This document shows, one piece after another, positions 45,652 to 58,408 of a DNA stretch of 64,000 nt. The DNA is from Phaeotremella fagi (taxonomy: Eukaryota > Basidiomycota > Tremellomycetes > Tremellales > Phaeotremellaceae), in NCBI GenBank assembly GCA_001599715.1, contig BCHU01000009.1, positions 1 through 64,000 on the forward strand, given 5' to 3'. A program made the translations under genes and the position numbers. Each line of letters starts with the position of its first letter. Within the stretch, counting starts at the first letter, position 1. The notes beneath the pieces were generated by a model. It did not search any database, was not told the origin of the DNA, and saw only the letters and a program-made list of their open reading frames with translations.

Positions 45652-47808
45652 CTAATCCACCAAATTACCCAATCCAACCCTCCCAGTAACCTGTTTAACC
45701 TCTCCGTCATCATCTAGATGATGTTTATTCTCGCTGGTCGTCGGAGTGATCGATTTGGAGTTGGGATGGGAGTTTGAATTCTGGTTATAATTCGATTCAG
45801 GTAATCTATGTGAATTCGATTGAGGTGATTGATCTACTTTCCCATCAACTCTGGATGCAGATCCATATTTATTCCCAGAATTGAGTGGAGCTAATCGCAT
45901 CCGAGGTGAACTCTCGTACGAATTGATTCTAGACAGATCAGGTCGAACATCTTGACGAGGATCGTTTTGTGGTTGACGTCTTGATGAGGAAGAATGGGAA
46001 TGAACGGAATCCGTTGGAGATTGATTATAATGATAATGCGAATGTGAAGATGATCCTCGATTCTGGGCTGACGGAGGTGATGGACGTCGTTCACCAGATC
46101 GCTGGGGCCATGGTACACCACCACCACCTGAGCTGTGACCTCTTTGATCGTAATAAGATGAAGATGCATGGTTCGGATAAGTTAGATGAGCTTGACCGTG
46201 TTCAGGTAGATATCCTGGTGGCGGCAAGGAATGATGATGATTCGATCGATGTTCTGAATTACCAGTGTTAGGTCGAGATGATGTGTTAGGTCTAGATGGA
46301 GGTTGAGATTGAGATGGTGGTGGTTGATAAGGAGGATAATAACCGTTACCTGAGAAAGGTGGTCTGTATTCACCAATAGGTACAGGAGGTGGAGCCATGT
46401 GCGAAGGATGGCCATGGTAAGGTGAATAATGTTGTGGTTGTGGTTGATAGTGATAACCGTTATGAGGAGGTGGATAATTTTCACGATATCCTTCCTGTGG
46501 ATACAAAGGATGAGATTGGTATTGTGGGAAAGATTGTGTTCTAGCTCTCTTGACATGTTGTTGACTCTCATCTTCTGAACCTGGTGCACTGGTTTTACGT
46601 TTACTTTTGGGGTTTTTGCTTGATGCTGCTGGGTCAGCAGTGTAGGAATACTCCACTCACGTCTTGGTTCTTTTCTGACACGAATTTTAAGACCTTGATC
46701 AGCGAATGATCGAGACAAATCAGTCGCTTCTGTGGCAAAGTCAGTTAAGATCTAGTGAAAACAATCTGGACCTACTCTCCATCCCTGGAAATTTCTTCGC
46801 AGAATAAACGGAAAAAGTAGCGGTGTACATGGTAGTACAATAAAAGACCTCTTGTCTGAGTCGAATCAGTATCAACCCTAAGAACTCGACTTACTCGACA
46901 ATCTCAAATAAAGTCAACTTCAACTTATACCTCCCTTCCTTCCTAACACCTAGATCAGGGAAGACGAAGAAAGCAGCTTCGGTGTTATCGACATCCTTCA
47001 AATGATACAACGAAGATACTGGAGTTCCAGTCAAGAATCTAGTTCTACCATCGTCAATGACGTGAAGTTCGTCTTCTTCCTCATCGCCACCAACAAGACA
47101 TGCGAACAGAAAGTAGTGTGGGTCTTTTATTAGTCAGAGTCGACAGATAGACTTACTTTGCATAAACGTCATACCACCTGGTCCAGGTGTGGGTCTCTTC
47201 AATTTACTTCTTCCAGAAGGATCCGTTGAATCTCTAGTACGAGGATCGATATCGGTTACATCTTCCCCGTTACTATCTATCACTTTAAGTTGAATAATAG
47301 GGGTAGGATCAACAGGTCGACGATCAGCTACACAGGGTCAGCCTTGCAAACACGACCTGGACGTACACTTTTCCCCAACACCACACATTCTAGCTTGTTT
47401 AGGTTGTTGACGCATTGTCAATTCGTATGATCTGAGAATACAATCGTGGTCGGTGGCAAGATGAGATTTTGCATTTCGAAGAATAGGGGTCGGAGGTAAA
47501 GTGGTAGGTGTGGGTAAAGGATTGTTTATGGGGATAGGGGGTGTTGTCGATTTTGATGACGGCGAAGAAGTATCGTTACCATATGTCAAGAGAGATACCG
47601 GTTGATCGACAGGAGATTCGTTACGTATAGAACGTTGTGGTAGTGGGGATGGATGATGTAAAGGTCGATGGTACATGTGATAGAATGAAGGAGGTGGGAC
47701 GTAGATCAAACGATAATTTGGATGAGGAGGTGGTGGAGGTGGTATATGTGGTGGTAGAGATATATGCGGTGGTAGAGAGATCGTTGGTTGATATGGGTGA
47801 TAGAACAT
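45652..47808 (-). CDS. Velvet-domain regulator, VosA-like
   Basis: About 650 residues in six exons. A Pro/His-rich leader of about 120 residues precedes the velvet domain, which begins YELTMRQQPKQARMCGVGEK and continues DRRPVDPTPIIQLKVID, FLFACLVGGDEE, GRTRFLTGTPVSSLYHLKD, AAFFVFPDLGVRKEGRYKLKLTLFEIVEQEVFYC, FSVYSAKKFPGM and LSRSFADQGLKIRVRKEPR. The order and spacing, without the large VelB insertion, fit VosA best. A basic KNPKSKRK likely nuclear signal follows, then a long disordered tail rich in Pro, Ser, His and Tyr. Velvet proteins are fungal DNA-binding regulators of development, stress tolerance and secondary metabolism. The start is the ATG at 47808; a neighbouring upstream exon is not needed. 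Confidence 0.9.
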
Positions 47809-48147
47809 TTCGTCAGCTTATTTTCATTTGATTGATGAAAGAAGAAAGAAGATATTGAGGAAGAAGGAAAAAGTGAGGCAGGGACGAGAACATGCTGGAT
47901 AGATGTAGGTAAAAGGTAAAGATTGTCTTTACGTTTTCAAACGATAACAATAAGTAAAACGATAAAAAGGATGAACCCCATTGTTGACCGTCTTTGCGAT
48001 CGTATCGGGGGTGGTTTTGTATGGGTGATGCCCCCGGGGGTATTGGTAGACGAGGAGGAGGGAATGTGTGTGTATGAGGAAGAGGAAGATGATTGATCAA
48101 GGAGGGAAACGGTCGTGTAGGTAGCAAATAGAACCGACAACGACAAC
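47809..48147. other. Upstream region of the velvet gene
   Basis: A 339-bp spacer, rich in CT on the velvet strand, between the velvet start and the stop of the disordered orphan. A CCCCCGGGGG palindrome lies near 48031-48040. Confidence 0.45.
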
Positions 48148-49177
48148 TTACATATTCTTACGTCCTTCCCGTTTCTAAAGGTTATATTGTTAGTCAATAC
48201 AAATAACACAATGGCATGTATATCAACACAATACTCACCTGTGAAACTGGTACATATTCATAAACAAAATCTAACCCTTCTACCCAACCTTTGGTTCCAG
48301 GACCAGCACCACCAGTAGAACTCTGACTTGGACGTCCACTACCAGAACCCAACGAACTGGTTCTACTGTTTTCAGCACCAGAAGCAGCGAGAGCAGGTTT
48401 AGACGGTGACCTTCTTTTACTTTTGGTGGTTTGAACATGAATGTCGTGATCACGATTTTCAACTTTGACACCACCAAGACCTAGACCGTGAGATTGAGCT
48501 TGAGCTTGATTGGATCTTGGACCAGATGGATTATTCTCAGTTGAAGAAGAATCATTCGAACTTCGTCTATCGTTATCGTCTAAACCCATGACTGAACCTT
48601 CAGATCTAGAGACTGAACCAGTTCGTTCACTGGTTGAAATCAAATTTTCCACAGATGAATGAACAGGCATTAGGATGTTTGTTGAATTCGAGGTTGAATT
48701 TGGTGAATAAGATGAACGTTGTTGAGAATTTGGGGTGGAAGCTGAATTGGAAGAAGAGTATGAATTTGATTTAGATTGTAAATTAGGTCTGGTTGGTGAA
48801 GCCAAAGAACCTAATGCACGTTGACTTGAGATAGGTAAAGAATGAAGTGGTAATGATCGAGGAGGTGATGGAGAAGGTGGGATCAATGGTGAAGCTTCTC
48901 TATCAACCTCCTCTTTACTCTGTCTATTCGACTCTTCTTCTGCTGAATCGTTCGATGATGGTGAAGGTGAAGATTTTGAAATTTGATCAACAAGGGATTT
49001 TCGGTTTAGATTAGAATCCTTCGATTCGATTTTATCCACACTGTGTTTAGATCCTTCTTGACCAATGTTGAGGGTGTTTTCACTGGTCTTATCTAATTTT
49101 TGATCCAACTCGTCACGTATATCTGGAGTTGGAGGTTGTGAAGAAAGATTGATGATCTGATTTTGGGTGTCGGACAT
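48148..49177 (-). CDS. Disordered Ser-rich orphan protein
   Basis: About 321 residues in two exons. Starts MSDTQNQIINLSSQPPTPD. Almost the whole first exon is Ser, Asn, Pro, Gln and Glu with no predicted fold. Near the end it becomes ordered-looking, GWVEGLDFVYEYVPVSQ, and after an intron of about 55 nt finishes KREGRKNM. The last codons overlap a good-looking donor (ATGTAAGT), but no acceptor with a branch site follows for about 150 nt, so the stop is taken. Basic patches such as KSKRRSPSK suggest a nuclear protein. No family recognised. Confidence 0.6.
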
Positions 49178-52100
49178 GGGAGTTGTAAGCTTTGGATGAT
49201 ATGTTAAATTGATGATGTTGTTGATGTTGTTGATATGATCGTGTATTTCAAGTCAAGAAAATGGATCTAACGGTCTAATTCCCAAAGTATAGTGGTGTTA
49301 TTTATAGTGTTGTGTGATGAAATTTGATGAAAGCACTTTTGAGAAAGGAAGTTGACGGAAGGGGAGGTTTATGATATAATCTAATCCTATTTAAGTTATC
49401 GCAGTTAGCTTTAAATGATCTACAGGGGGTGAATGATAGGACAGATGACGATGAATGAAAATCAAGATAAACACAAACCAAAAGGAAACGAAAAAAGATA
49501 AAGGAGATGGTTCTAAAAGGAAGGAGGCAAGGAGGCAAAAAGTGAATTAGAGTTTTAGCTACCTAGTCAACCCAACCCAACAATTAATTATAGCATTGAA
49601 ACGTCACCTCGGGATAATGAGGAGAAGGAGGGGGAGGTACAGACAGGAGGTACAGGAGGTACAGGATAGGTACTGATTGATGGAAGCATAAGGTGGATTT
49701 GTCTGCGCAGCACAGCGTAGTTAAGACGGGTGGTGATGGTGATGGTGATGGCAAAGGTAACGATCAATCAACAACAAACTCACTAGCTTATACGCCTTGA
49801 GCTCTCACCCCGTTCCACCTGGTTTAAGCACCTCTCCTTTAATTATTGTGGAACACGACGACGAAAGGAAGGAATTCGACGACGATCACTTTTAGTTGAC
49901 AAGGCGCAAGCGCTTAGAAAGGGTGTTGACTTACCCTTGTGGTGATGATCACGACCACAAAGGAGTTGATGATGGAATGGACGATGATAGAAAGAGATAA
50001 CAATAACCTCAATCTTAGCGTTGATCCCAAGGACAATGTGGTGCGAGAATTGATATGACGACGAATGATCCAATTTCGAACTTTTTTGTCTTTTGTATTT
50101 TTGGGGGGTTGCTGTGAATAATTTTGATTGTTATCGATACTCGTCCGATCTACCGACCGATTAGAGTGATATAGATTGAGATTTATCACCTCGTGAGATG
50201 ATGTAGAGACCGAAAACCGAATTGATAGGAACGACTAATACCGTGCTAAATGGTAACTGTAACTGAAAATAAAATAGAAATGTGTCTCTGAAATTTGGAT
50301 TGACAACAACGCTTTTGTTTTTTCAAAGCAAAGTACTAGCTTCATAGTTTATCTAAGTAGCCTTTATCCTACTGAATCCTTACATGTCACCCCTCACCCT
50401 CACCCTCGCCCTCACCCTTCACGTCCTTGCATTCCTAAAAGTCATCTAACTTCTAACGTAACGTCACCAAAGCTAACGGGTAGAATTTAAGTTCAGGTTC
50501 TTTGCCTGTTTTTGGTAAAGTAACTTAATGAAATTCGTTACCTAAAAGACCCTTATAGATTTTCATTCTGCAAACTTTACAAGCTTAAGTTATCCGCCTT
50601 AGCATCCGCTTTGACAATTTAGATCTCTCTTGTTTGGTAAGTACTTTCGAAATTGAAATTCCTTCTTCTTCTTCCTGAGCTTCCTGGGATAAGTAACCTT
50701 AGTTACGGCTTGACGCCTCTTGATCAAAGTTAACCTAAACCTGTTTCGGAGATTACCTCTGTCTCACCGATTATTCTTCAACCGGTTCAATGGATTAATA
50801 AATAAGTTAAGTATGGATCAATGGGTGAGGTGAGAGTATCCAGTTTAAACGACGTTTATGTCATTGTCGATCGTCAGCCGAATGATGGCGTTCTAAAATA
50901 CCCACATTTCCTAAAAACTTTGGTCAAGATCGCTTGCGACGTAGGAACTTAAAGAACTCAATCTTCAAGTGCTTATGGCAATGCTAAAGACTAATGCTTA
51001 AATCTCATCCATCCATTGGGTCAACTACTAGGTAAATGACAACAAACTTATTCTCGATCACACCGATAAAAGATCTACTTACGACTACCTCCTTACCTAA
51101 TAATTTAGTGTATATTTTGCATTCCGAAAAAGTTGGAAAATCCATTGGTTTGTTTTCAATTAGTTAAGTACTTGCTATTTAGGCCATGACTGCGCATCAA
51201 GTTCATAGGTGAATAATGGTAACGATCGGAAGTAAAAAAGAAACCAGAAATCCGGTGTAACCAGGGAAAAGCCACAGAAAGACCAACGTGTCACACCAAT
51301 CCTTTGAAACCAAATTGCAAGTGGTTATGTATGTAAACTGAGCTCCAAATGTATGTATGTAAGTTACACCGAGTACGATACAGTCTCCATCGTGTGAAGA
51401 ACCAGAGGACAAACTTAAAAAGCAGAGATAATTCCCTAAGTAACAACCAAAAATAGAAGTCGTGGTCAAAGTGACTCACTTCTTTCCTAAGGAAACTCTA
51501 GTGAATCGTAGTACGAATATTTCACATAATCAGTCTTCCGCTGAATCCGGATGGAGGAACTAACTTAATCCAATCAAGGAGGAAACATAACGTACACCGG
51601 AGAGATTTTTTGTAACTCTCTGTTTCCATAATCCTGGATTTTGGGATTTAGCGTACGTTTAAGCCTGTCTCAGTTAACCTAAATGACGCCATGGACCATC
51701 CATAAAGTCAACTTGACTTAAAAAAATGTTTGCTACCCCATTTCTTTGACAGCTACGATCGCGATACCTAGCAATCCGAATCGAACAAAAGTAAATCCGA
51801 AATTAGTCTCAGTAGCGTACCTTGGTAATGTAATCAGTTACGGAGGTTTTTGGCGAAATTTTCCAATTAGTCTCCTACAAATTCTGTATGTCTTTTTGTA
51901 TTTCTATTGTTTCCTTGTTTGACTGTCAGAGTTGTAACAATGGCACGATCCAAGGCGGCTCCAATTCCGGTTCGACCGCCGGGTCTGTTTCTAAATTTGG
52001 ACTCTTTACTAAATATGGACTGCTTCTCATGCACTGAGGTGGTGCAGGACAAAACTTAAATTCAACCCAGGGAGCTTATTCGATGAGAGAAGTTTGGTTG

Positions 52101-52365
52101 AAATCCATGAAATGAGGGCTCGTTGAAATAATTCACGCGTCGTATAATCATTAAACCGAGAATCAAGATTGACAAGATCAAGGTGGTTGTCAACTTTGCT
52201 TGAACCTTACTGTAGACCAGTCGTAGATTCAAGCCAACATCTTTCATCTCAACTTCGTCTCATATTTGATTACGCACCTGCACTACGTAAACTTCGAAAT
52301 CAATCCCCTGATACACACTAGCAAAACCCTTTCTGGAATTCATTCTCCCCAGGATCAACTCCCAA
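49178..52365. other. 3.2-kb gene-free region
   Basis: The longest stretch without a gene. 49178-50300 is the upstream region of the disordered orphan, with GAT- and GGA-rich simple repeats and possible 5' leader exons. 50385-50420 is a short (CTCACC)n tract. From 50450 to 52060 the sequence has repeated GTAAC/GTTAC inverted pairs (50520-50541, 50693-50706). Frames here give no recognisable protein. It may hold a long non-coding RNA or an eroded element; neither could be shown. Confidence 0.45.
50385..50420. repeat. (CTCACC)n-like short tandem tract
   Basis: CACCCTCACCCTCGCCCTCACCC-like repetition with small variations; resembles but does not equal the telomere unit. Confidence 0.55.
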
Positions 52366-54373
52366 CTAAGCATCTTCCGTATCTTGCAGATTGGAAACTT
52401 CCTCCTTGTATGGGAACTTTTTCAACAGATACCAAGCAGCTACTGCGAACATCAAAGATCCCACCTGTAACATACATGTTGTAACGAATCCAGGAATATA
52501 GTCGGGAGCTGAAGTAGAAGGCCAGATATACGAACCACTATTTGTCAGAGTCTTGACCCAAGAATGAAACTCACTATACCGAAGATAAATTCGCAAGACC
52601 ACTACTGATTAGCTCGATACAAAAGTCCGACTCACCCTATGATACCAATACTAACAGCCCGTTTCTCGGGAGGTGAAGAGATTGTATTCGACAGATAACT
52701 AAGAGTCAACGGACTACATGCCCAAATTCCAGATGCACCGAATGCTAGGAAGGCATATCGTACTTTGGCATTACTGGTTACACCTGCTACAATGGCCAAG
52801 GAAATGGCAGACATCAAAGCCATCACCATGATGTGTTTTGGACGTTCTTGTTGATAATCTGAAGAGAAACATGCGGCTAGCACGATAACCAGAGCGACCG
52901 CGTCTTGATTTTAGCCTTGGCAATGAAGGTTTCTGCTTACAGATTGGAACAGTCATCTAAGAGATGTTAGTCTTTGAGCTGAAAGAATCGAGGGTTGACT
53001 CACGAATTGAGCCTCGGTACCAGAGTAACCCAATGAAGTCATCAGTGTCGGAACGAAATATGTGATAGTTCCAGCACAGGTGTTGGTCGATTGACCAAAA
53101 ACGAACATCCAAGTACGCCAGTCCAAGACTGCCATTTTGATCGCTCTAAGAACGCCAACTGAATGGTCGACACCGACAGTAACGTTGTTGTCATGAGCCA
53201 GACGAGCGACAGCATAATTTCTCTCCTCTTCACTAAGCCATTTCGTGTTGGATGGGAAATCTGGTAAGATAAACCTAAGAGATCAGGCTGTGATGCTGAT
53301 AATGGACTAACACTGCGAGCACTGAAAATCCTATTGTCATAAGACCTTCGACTGGGGACGTCAGCTGGCTTTCGTACTGACTCCTTACTTAGAAACAACC
53401 ATTTCCAAGCTGGGAGACCTTTGGCACCACTCAATCCACTCAAGATTGCACCAGCTACGACAATCAGTACAACACATAAAGCTTAACTTACCCAACAGAC
53501 CACCGAAAGCTCCTGATATAATACTTGCGGCGTAGAAGAGGGAAAACCTTCGAGCGAGTTCCATCTTTCTATACCAAAGACTCATGTAAAGGAGAATACC
53601 GGGCTAGTTGTCAGTTCAACTCGACGTTTGACCTACGAAAAATCCACTTTCAACTAGACCCAAGCAGAATCTGACTCCAATCAGTTGTCCTTTGGTGTTG
53701 ACTCCGACATAAGCAAGACTGATACAACCCCATACAAACTGGGTTATGATCAGACCAATGATTTCAATGGATGAAGAAGACTTACCATGATTCCAGGTAG
53801 ATACAGACGTGGTTTGGTTCTACTCAAAATCAGATTGGACGGGATTTGGAGACATAAATAACCTGGTAGGGGGTGAGTAGATTGATGATTTTGTTGGTAC
53901 ATGACTTACCGATGAAGAAGATGGACACTGCCAATGAATAATCCGAAGAGGAGAGGTTGAGATCATCAGCCATACCGGCGGTCTTAGCGTTGGCAATACT
54001 ATCAGTGGATTAGGATATTTACGCGTGGAACGTAAATATGCTTACTTGTTACGATCAAGATCTACGATAGTCGTTTAGCTTAAGTTCGTGAATGAAAACG
54101 AGACTTACAGTTCAGAAGATACTACAATGTGATATGTTGTTATCGGACAATGCGTAGTGACCATCTCAAAACTTACCATAATCCAAACGATGGGGATCAA
54201 ACGGAAATCTACCTTTCGTAAAAGCCTATCATGATCAGCAAGAACGAGTCTCAGTGGTGAGAGATGATAACTAACTTCTTTTCCAGTTCTGGATTATGTA
54301 CGAACGGGACCCCCTCAGCACCCGAATGATGTTCCAAATGTTCTTCAGAAGGTACGACCTTGATTTCGTTCAT
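52366..54373 (-). CDS. Dal5-type anion:cation symporter (nicotinate/allantoate permease family), copy 2
   Basis: MFS permease of roughly 500 residues with many introns, some about 50 nt. Starts MNEIKVVPSEEHLEHH at 54373. Segments typical of the family: KLLRKVDFRLIPIVWIMYI with YVDRTNIGNAKTAGM, IPSNLILSRTKPRLYLPG, GFFPGILLYMSLWYRKMELARRFSLFY, GAILSGLSGAKGLPAWKWLFLIEG, LPDFPSNTKWLSEEER and the late GIWACSPLTLSYLSNTISSPPEKRAV. The latter (W.....N..G...R with KRA) is the Tna1/Dal5 signature region. A TATAAAG element near 54427-54433 lies upstream. Nicotinate, allantoate or a vitamin is the likely cargo, by family only. Confidence 0.85.
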
Positions 54374-55893
54374 GGCGATAGATCTTTGGGAAGAGATTTT
54401 GGAGGGGAGAAATCCCTTTGCCTACTCTTTATAGACGGTGAATAGCATAAAACCCATGGGGACCCATCTCAAATGGATACTCATGGATGGATATCTTGAA
54501 CTAGCTCCATTTCTTAAAATAATTTTCGGAAACCCCTCTAAGACCTGGCGAAGCTATATTTGAACCCATGCCGAATGAAGTTGGTACCTCAATCTACCAA
54601 TCACGGTCCGTGTATACATGTGATGGTATCCATCTGTCGTAAAGTCCATCGCTAAGTTCCATCATGCAGCGGAAACATTCCTGGTCTCGTTTCTGGGTTA
54701 TCCATTTTTCACTGAATATCAACACTCCTCGAACTCCAGCTGGCACCTCTACCTTCTTGCTTTGCTTATTACTGTGAGATGCAGTGAAACTTCAGTAGGA
54801 GAGAGAGGTGGTGGTGACATGGAGCTATGACGATGGAAGTCGTTTGACTTGCAATGGGGTGTTTAATGTATTCATACGCCACCATCAGTGAGGACCACGA
54901 GAATATGCAAGATAGTACAGCATCCCGTTGAAATGTCCGTAGGAGCGATGTAGATCGTCGATCGTTTTCGCACAATCGAATGCCGTAAAGAACGTTAAAG
55001 TTTGATGTGTTGTAAAGTGTAACGTGTAACTTGAGCAAATCATGCATGCACGTTTGATTTGAAGTTCGTGGGTATCGTAATTGTGTTCTAGCGTTTCTGC
55101 CAGTATGTGCTCCCACAACATCGTACAGTATTCGTAGACCGATTGTCGTAAAAAATTTACAAGGTTATCAGAACTTTGGTTTTAGGATGGTTAATCAAGA
55201 CTGCATACGTTAATCCAAAATGATCACAATCAGCGTAGTCGCGCTACTGCACATGTTGAATTTCAATCCACCAAGCGTGAGAAATTCATTTGGTTTAAAG
55301 GAGCACATGTTTACTGAATATGCGATTGTAGCAATCCTTTATTTGTACACCAGATTGACTTGCAATGATTTCCAGATCGATTGCTTATCTGGATTGGATT
55401 GATAAAGCATTTGTGTAACCAGCGAATTAAATACGATTAGTTCCACTCTCAACCTAAAAGGATATCTTTGAAAGATGATTTGAGAAAAGTCAGCGATGCA
55501 AGATTACTCTGTACCATGAATTCATGAGTTCAAAATGTCAGATCGAACCCGACTTGATTCCACAGGAAGGGATATTGCATTATTGGTAGATTCATCTACC
55601 ATCGGAACCCAGAACACCGTTTATGACTTCTGACCAGGCATAGTATTGTACTGTTATTCGTGAGAAAGTAAATAGCCACAATCAATAGCACTAGTATTGC
55701 CTAGACTCAACGTCGTACACCTCCACCTGACATGTCCACTTGACTCTTGACATTGAATTCAACGGGAAAAGCAGTAACCGCAGCCGTTAAAACCGATCTC
55801 CAATCGAAATGTGAACTATAAATCTATGCTCCATAGATCTCATCTTTTACCGTTTCTGCAAACCATATAAACCAAACACGCCAAAAACTAAAA
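54374..55893. other. 1.5-kb divergent intergenic region
   Basis: Between the Dal5-type permease (minus) and the GMC oxidoreductase (plus). Frames of 60-115 codons near 54769-55400 have no start context, intron or domain and are not called. Confidence 0.45.
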
Positions 55894-58408
55894 ATGGGTA
55901 GTTCAATCTCCTCATACGCTGGATCGAACGATGTTGAATCTTTCGTTTCTAAGATTTCTGAAGTGGAATATGATTATGTGATTTGTGGAGGTATGTCGAG
56001 TTTCTATTGATACAATGTGGTGGATACTGAAGAGACGTTAAGGTGGTACAGCTGGATGTGTAATTGCCAGTCGAGTGAGTAGATTCGTATACTTTACCAA
56101 TCCCACATTATTGAAATATTTTTCACCGTTAGTTGACCGAGAATCCCGATATCAATGTATTGGTGATTGAAGCTGGTGAATCTGATGCTCGACAGATCAA
56201 CAGCAGGATCCCAGCTGGATGGGTGAGTGTTAATTTCATCGGTTCAAGCTAGAATGTTGACCAAATACTTGTACCATAGCCACGTCTTTTCAAGTAAGTT
56301 CTCTATCTAGATATTGTACAGAACGCTGAATCAACCTGAAGAACTGAGGCAGATTGGAACTTTGATACAGTCGAGCAAACATCCGCTGGAAATCGAAAAC
56401 TCTATTTCCCAAGGGGAAAGATGCTGGGTGGATGCAGTGCGATCAGTGAGTGAATCTTATGGGCAGGTCTAACAAGAAAGATGCCCAGATATATCAAAGA
56501 TGTGCACCATCGGATTACGATGATGTAAGTTACCTAACCAGCTAGTGACTGATTTCAACGTCTAGTGGGTGAAAAAAGGTGCAGAAGGATGGGGTTGGTC
56601 AGATTTGAAACCTTATTTCCATAAGGCTGAACATTTCACTCCGAATCCTGATTATGAGATTGATCTGAACGTAAGTAGAGTATTGGAATCATAGGAGTGG
56701 GATCTAAATTGGTGTGCTTGTAGGAAAGAGGTAAAGGAGGACTATGGCAGACTAGTTATCCACCTACCAACATCATGTCGAAAGCTTTGATCAAATCTAT
56801 CGTAGGTATCGATCCCTTCTCAAGATTCGACAATTGATCTCAATCGTATATCAGGTCGAAGTCGGTATCCCAATCTCACCAGATCTCAATGTTGAAAGAC
56901 ATGCATCAGGTGTTTCAAGATTCCAAGCAACCGTCGACAGCGGTGGAACGAGATCCTCAACCTCCGCAGCCTATCTACCAAGTAACATCTGGAATCGACC
57001 GAATCTATCGATTCTGACTGGAACCCATGTTACCAAATTGTTATTCAACGATAACGCTATCACGCAGTCAGATAAGAAATGTATCGGAGTCGAAATAGCT
57101 CAATCAAAAGATGGTAAACGATACACCTTGAATGTCAAGAAAGAAGTGATAGTTTGTCAAGGTGCCATTGGATCTCCACAGCTTTTACTTTGTAGCGGTA
57201 TCGGGTCTAAGATTGAACTGGACAAGATTGGTGTGAAACAGGTGGTGGTTAATGACAACGTTGGAGAAGGTTTCATTGATCACGTTTTGGTACCTGTATG
57301 TTATAAGGCTAAAGAAGGAGTTAGTGCACAATATCTCTTTGATACTGTAAAAGCGGTAGGTCCAACGTCTGTACATGGTAAAGCTGTTGATTGATCAACG
57401 ACCTAGTTACCCTCCTTGGCACAATGGCTTTGGAAGGGGACTGGACCTTTAGCTTCTAATGTAAGTACAAACCATGGTTCAGCGCTGATAAGAAGGGAGC
57501 AGAGGTTGGTGCTTTCTTACGATCAGATGATATTCCAGGTGCGACATCCAGTATTGCAAAGGGAATCATCAACGCCAGTGGACCGGATGCACCAGATCTA
57601 GAGATAATCAACTGTAAGTCATAAGTGAGTCTATCATTGACGAATAGGTCCACTGTGGTATGTCCAGTGAGTGAACCAAATCCAGAGTTTTCAATACAGG
57701 ATCTAATTCCATGCTATCAATAGACACTCACTGAACCACCCATCTTCCGGTGATTATCATTCAATCTTCCCCGTCGTACTTCGACCCAAATCAATTGGAT
57801 CACTTAAATGCACATCTGGAAATATCTTTGATAGCCCGTTAATTGATCCAGCCTATCTATCAGATAAAGAAGGTTTGGATAAGAAGGTAACTCCAAAAAC
57901 TTGGTACACTACTAATGATCCAGGTCTTACTTGAAGGAATCAAATTAGTCAGAAGAATCGCTCGGACACCGCCTCTATCAGATTATTTGCTTGAATCAGT
58001 AGTACCCGAACGAGTTGAGGAATTGACCGATGAACAGATCAATGAACATATTGAGCAAAGTGAGTGAATAACCTTGGTTCCATATTAACAACATAGACGT
58101 GGAAACCATCTATCATCCATTCAGTTCATGTAAAATAGGTAAGTTACCACCCAGAATTATAATCCTAACAAATCAGGACCCAGAGAGACAGGCGTGATCA
58201 ACACCAAATGTTTCGTGTACGGTACATCAAACGTTAGAGTTTGTGACGCTTCAATCTTCCCTGATGCAGTTTCTGGACATCCGGTAGGTTTGGTTTTGGC
58301 TTTGGGTCGTACACTACCCAAATACTGACCCAAGTTTGAATCTTATAGCAAGCAGCTGTCGTAGCTGTTGCAGAGAAATGTTCGGATTTAATTAAGAATA
58401 CTTGGTGA
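55894..58408 (+). CDS. GMC (glucose-methanol-choline) oxidoreductase
   Basis: FAD-dependent alcohol or sugar oxidase/dehydrogenase of about 600 residues in a dozen or more exons, with introns of about 35-60 nt. Start MGSSISSYAGSNDVES. The FAD fold is EVEYDYVICGGGTAGCVIASRL (split by introns), then VLVIEAGESD. The first GMC signature is PRGKMLGGCSAINAQIYQRC; the usual Ser after GG is Cys. The second is VIVCQGAIGSPQLLLCSGIG. The C-terminal catalytic His is in IYHPFSSCKIG, and VYGTSNVRVCDASIFP and GHPQAAVVAVAEK complete the domain. There is no signal peptide, so it is probably intracellular. Substrate unknown. Confidence 0.85.

Noticed and set aside
50385..50420. CTCACCC tract as an internal telomere remnant
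   Set aside because: The unit is CTCACC/CTCGCC, not CTAACCCC, and it is short and irregular.
51203..51479. Hydrophobic 88-codon frame in the gene desert
   Set aside because: No splice partners, family or start context; hydrophobic look comes from AT-rich, TTT/CTT-rich sequence.
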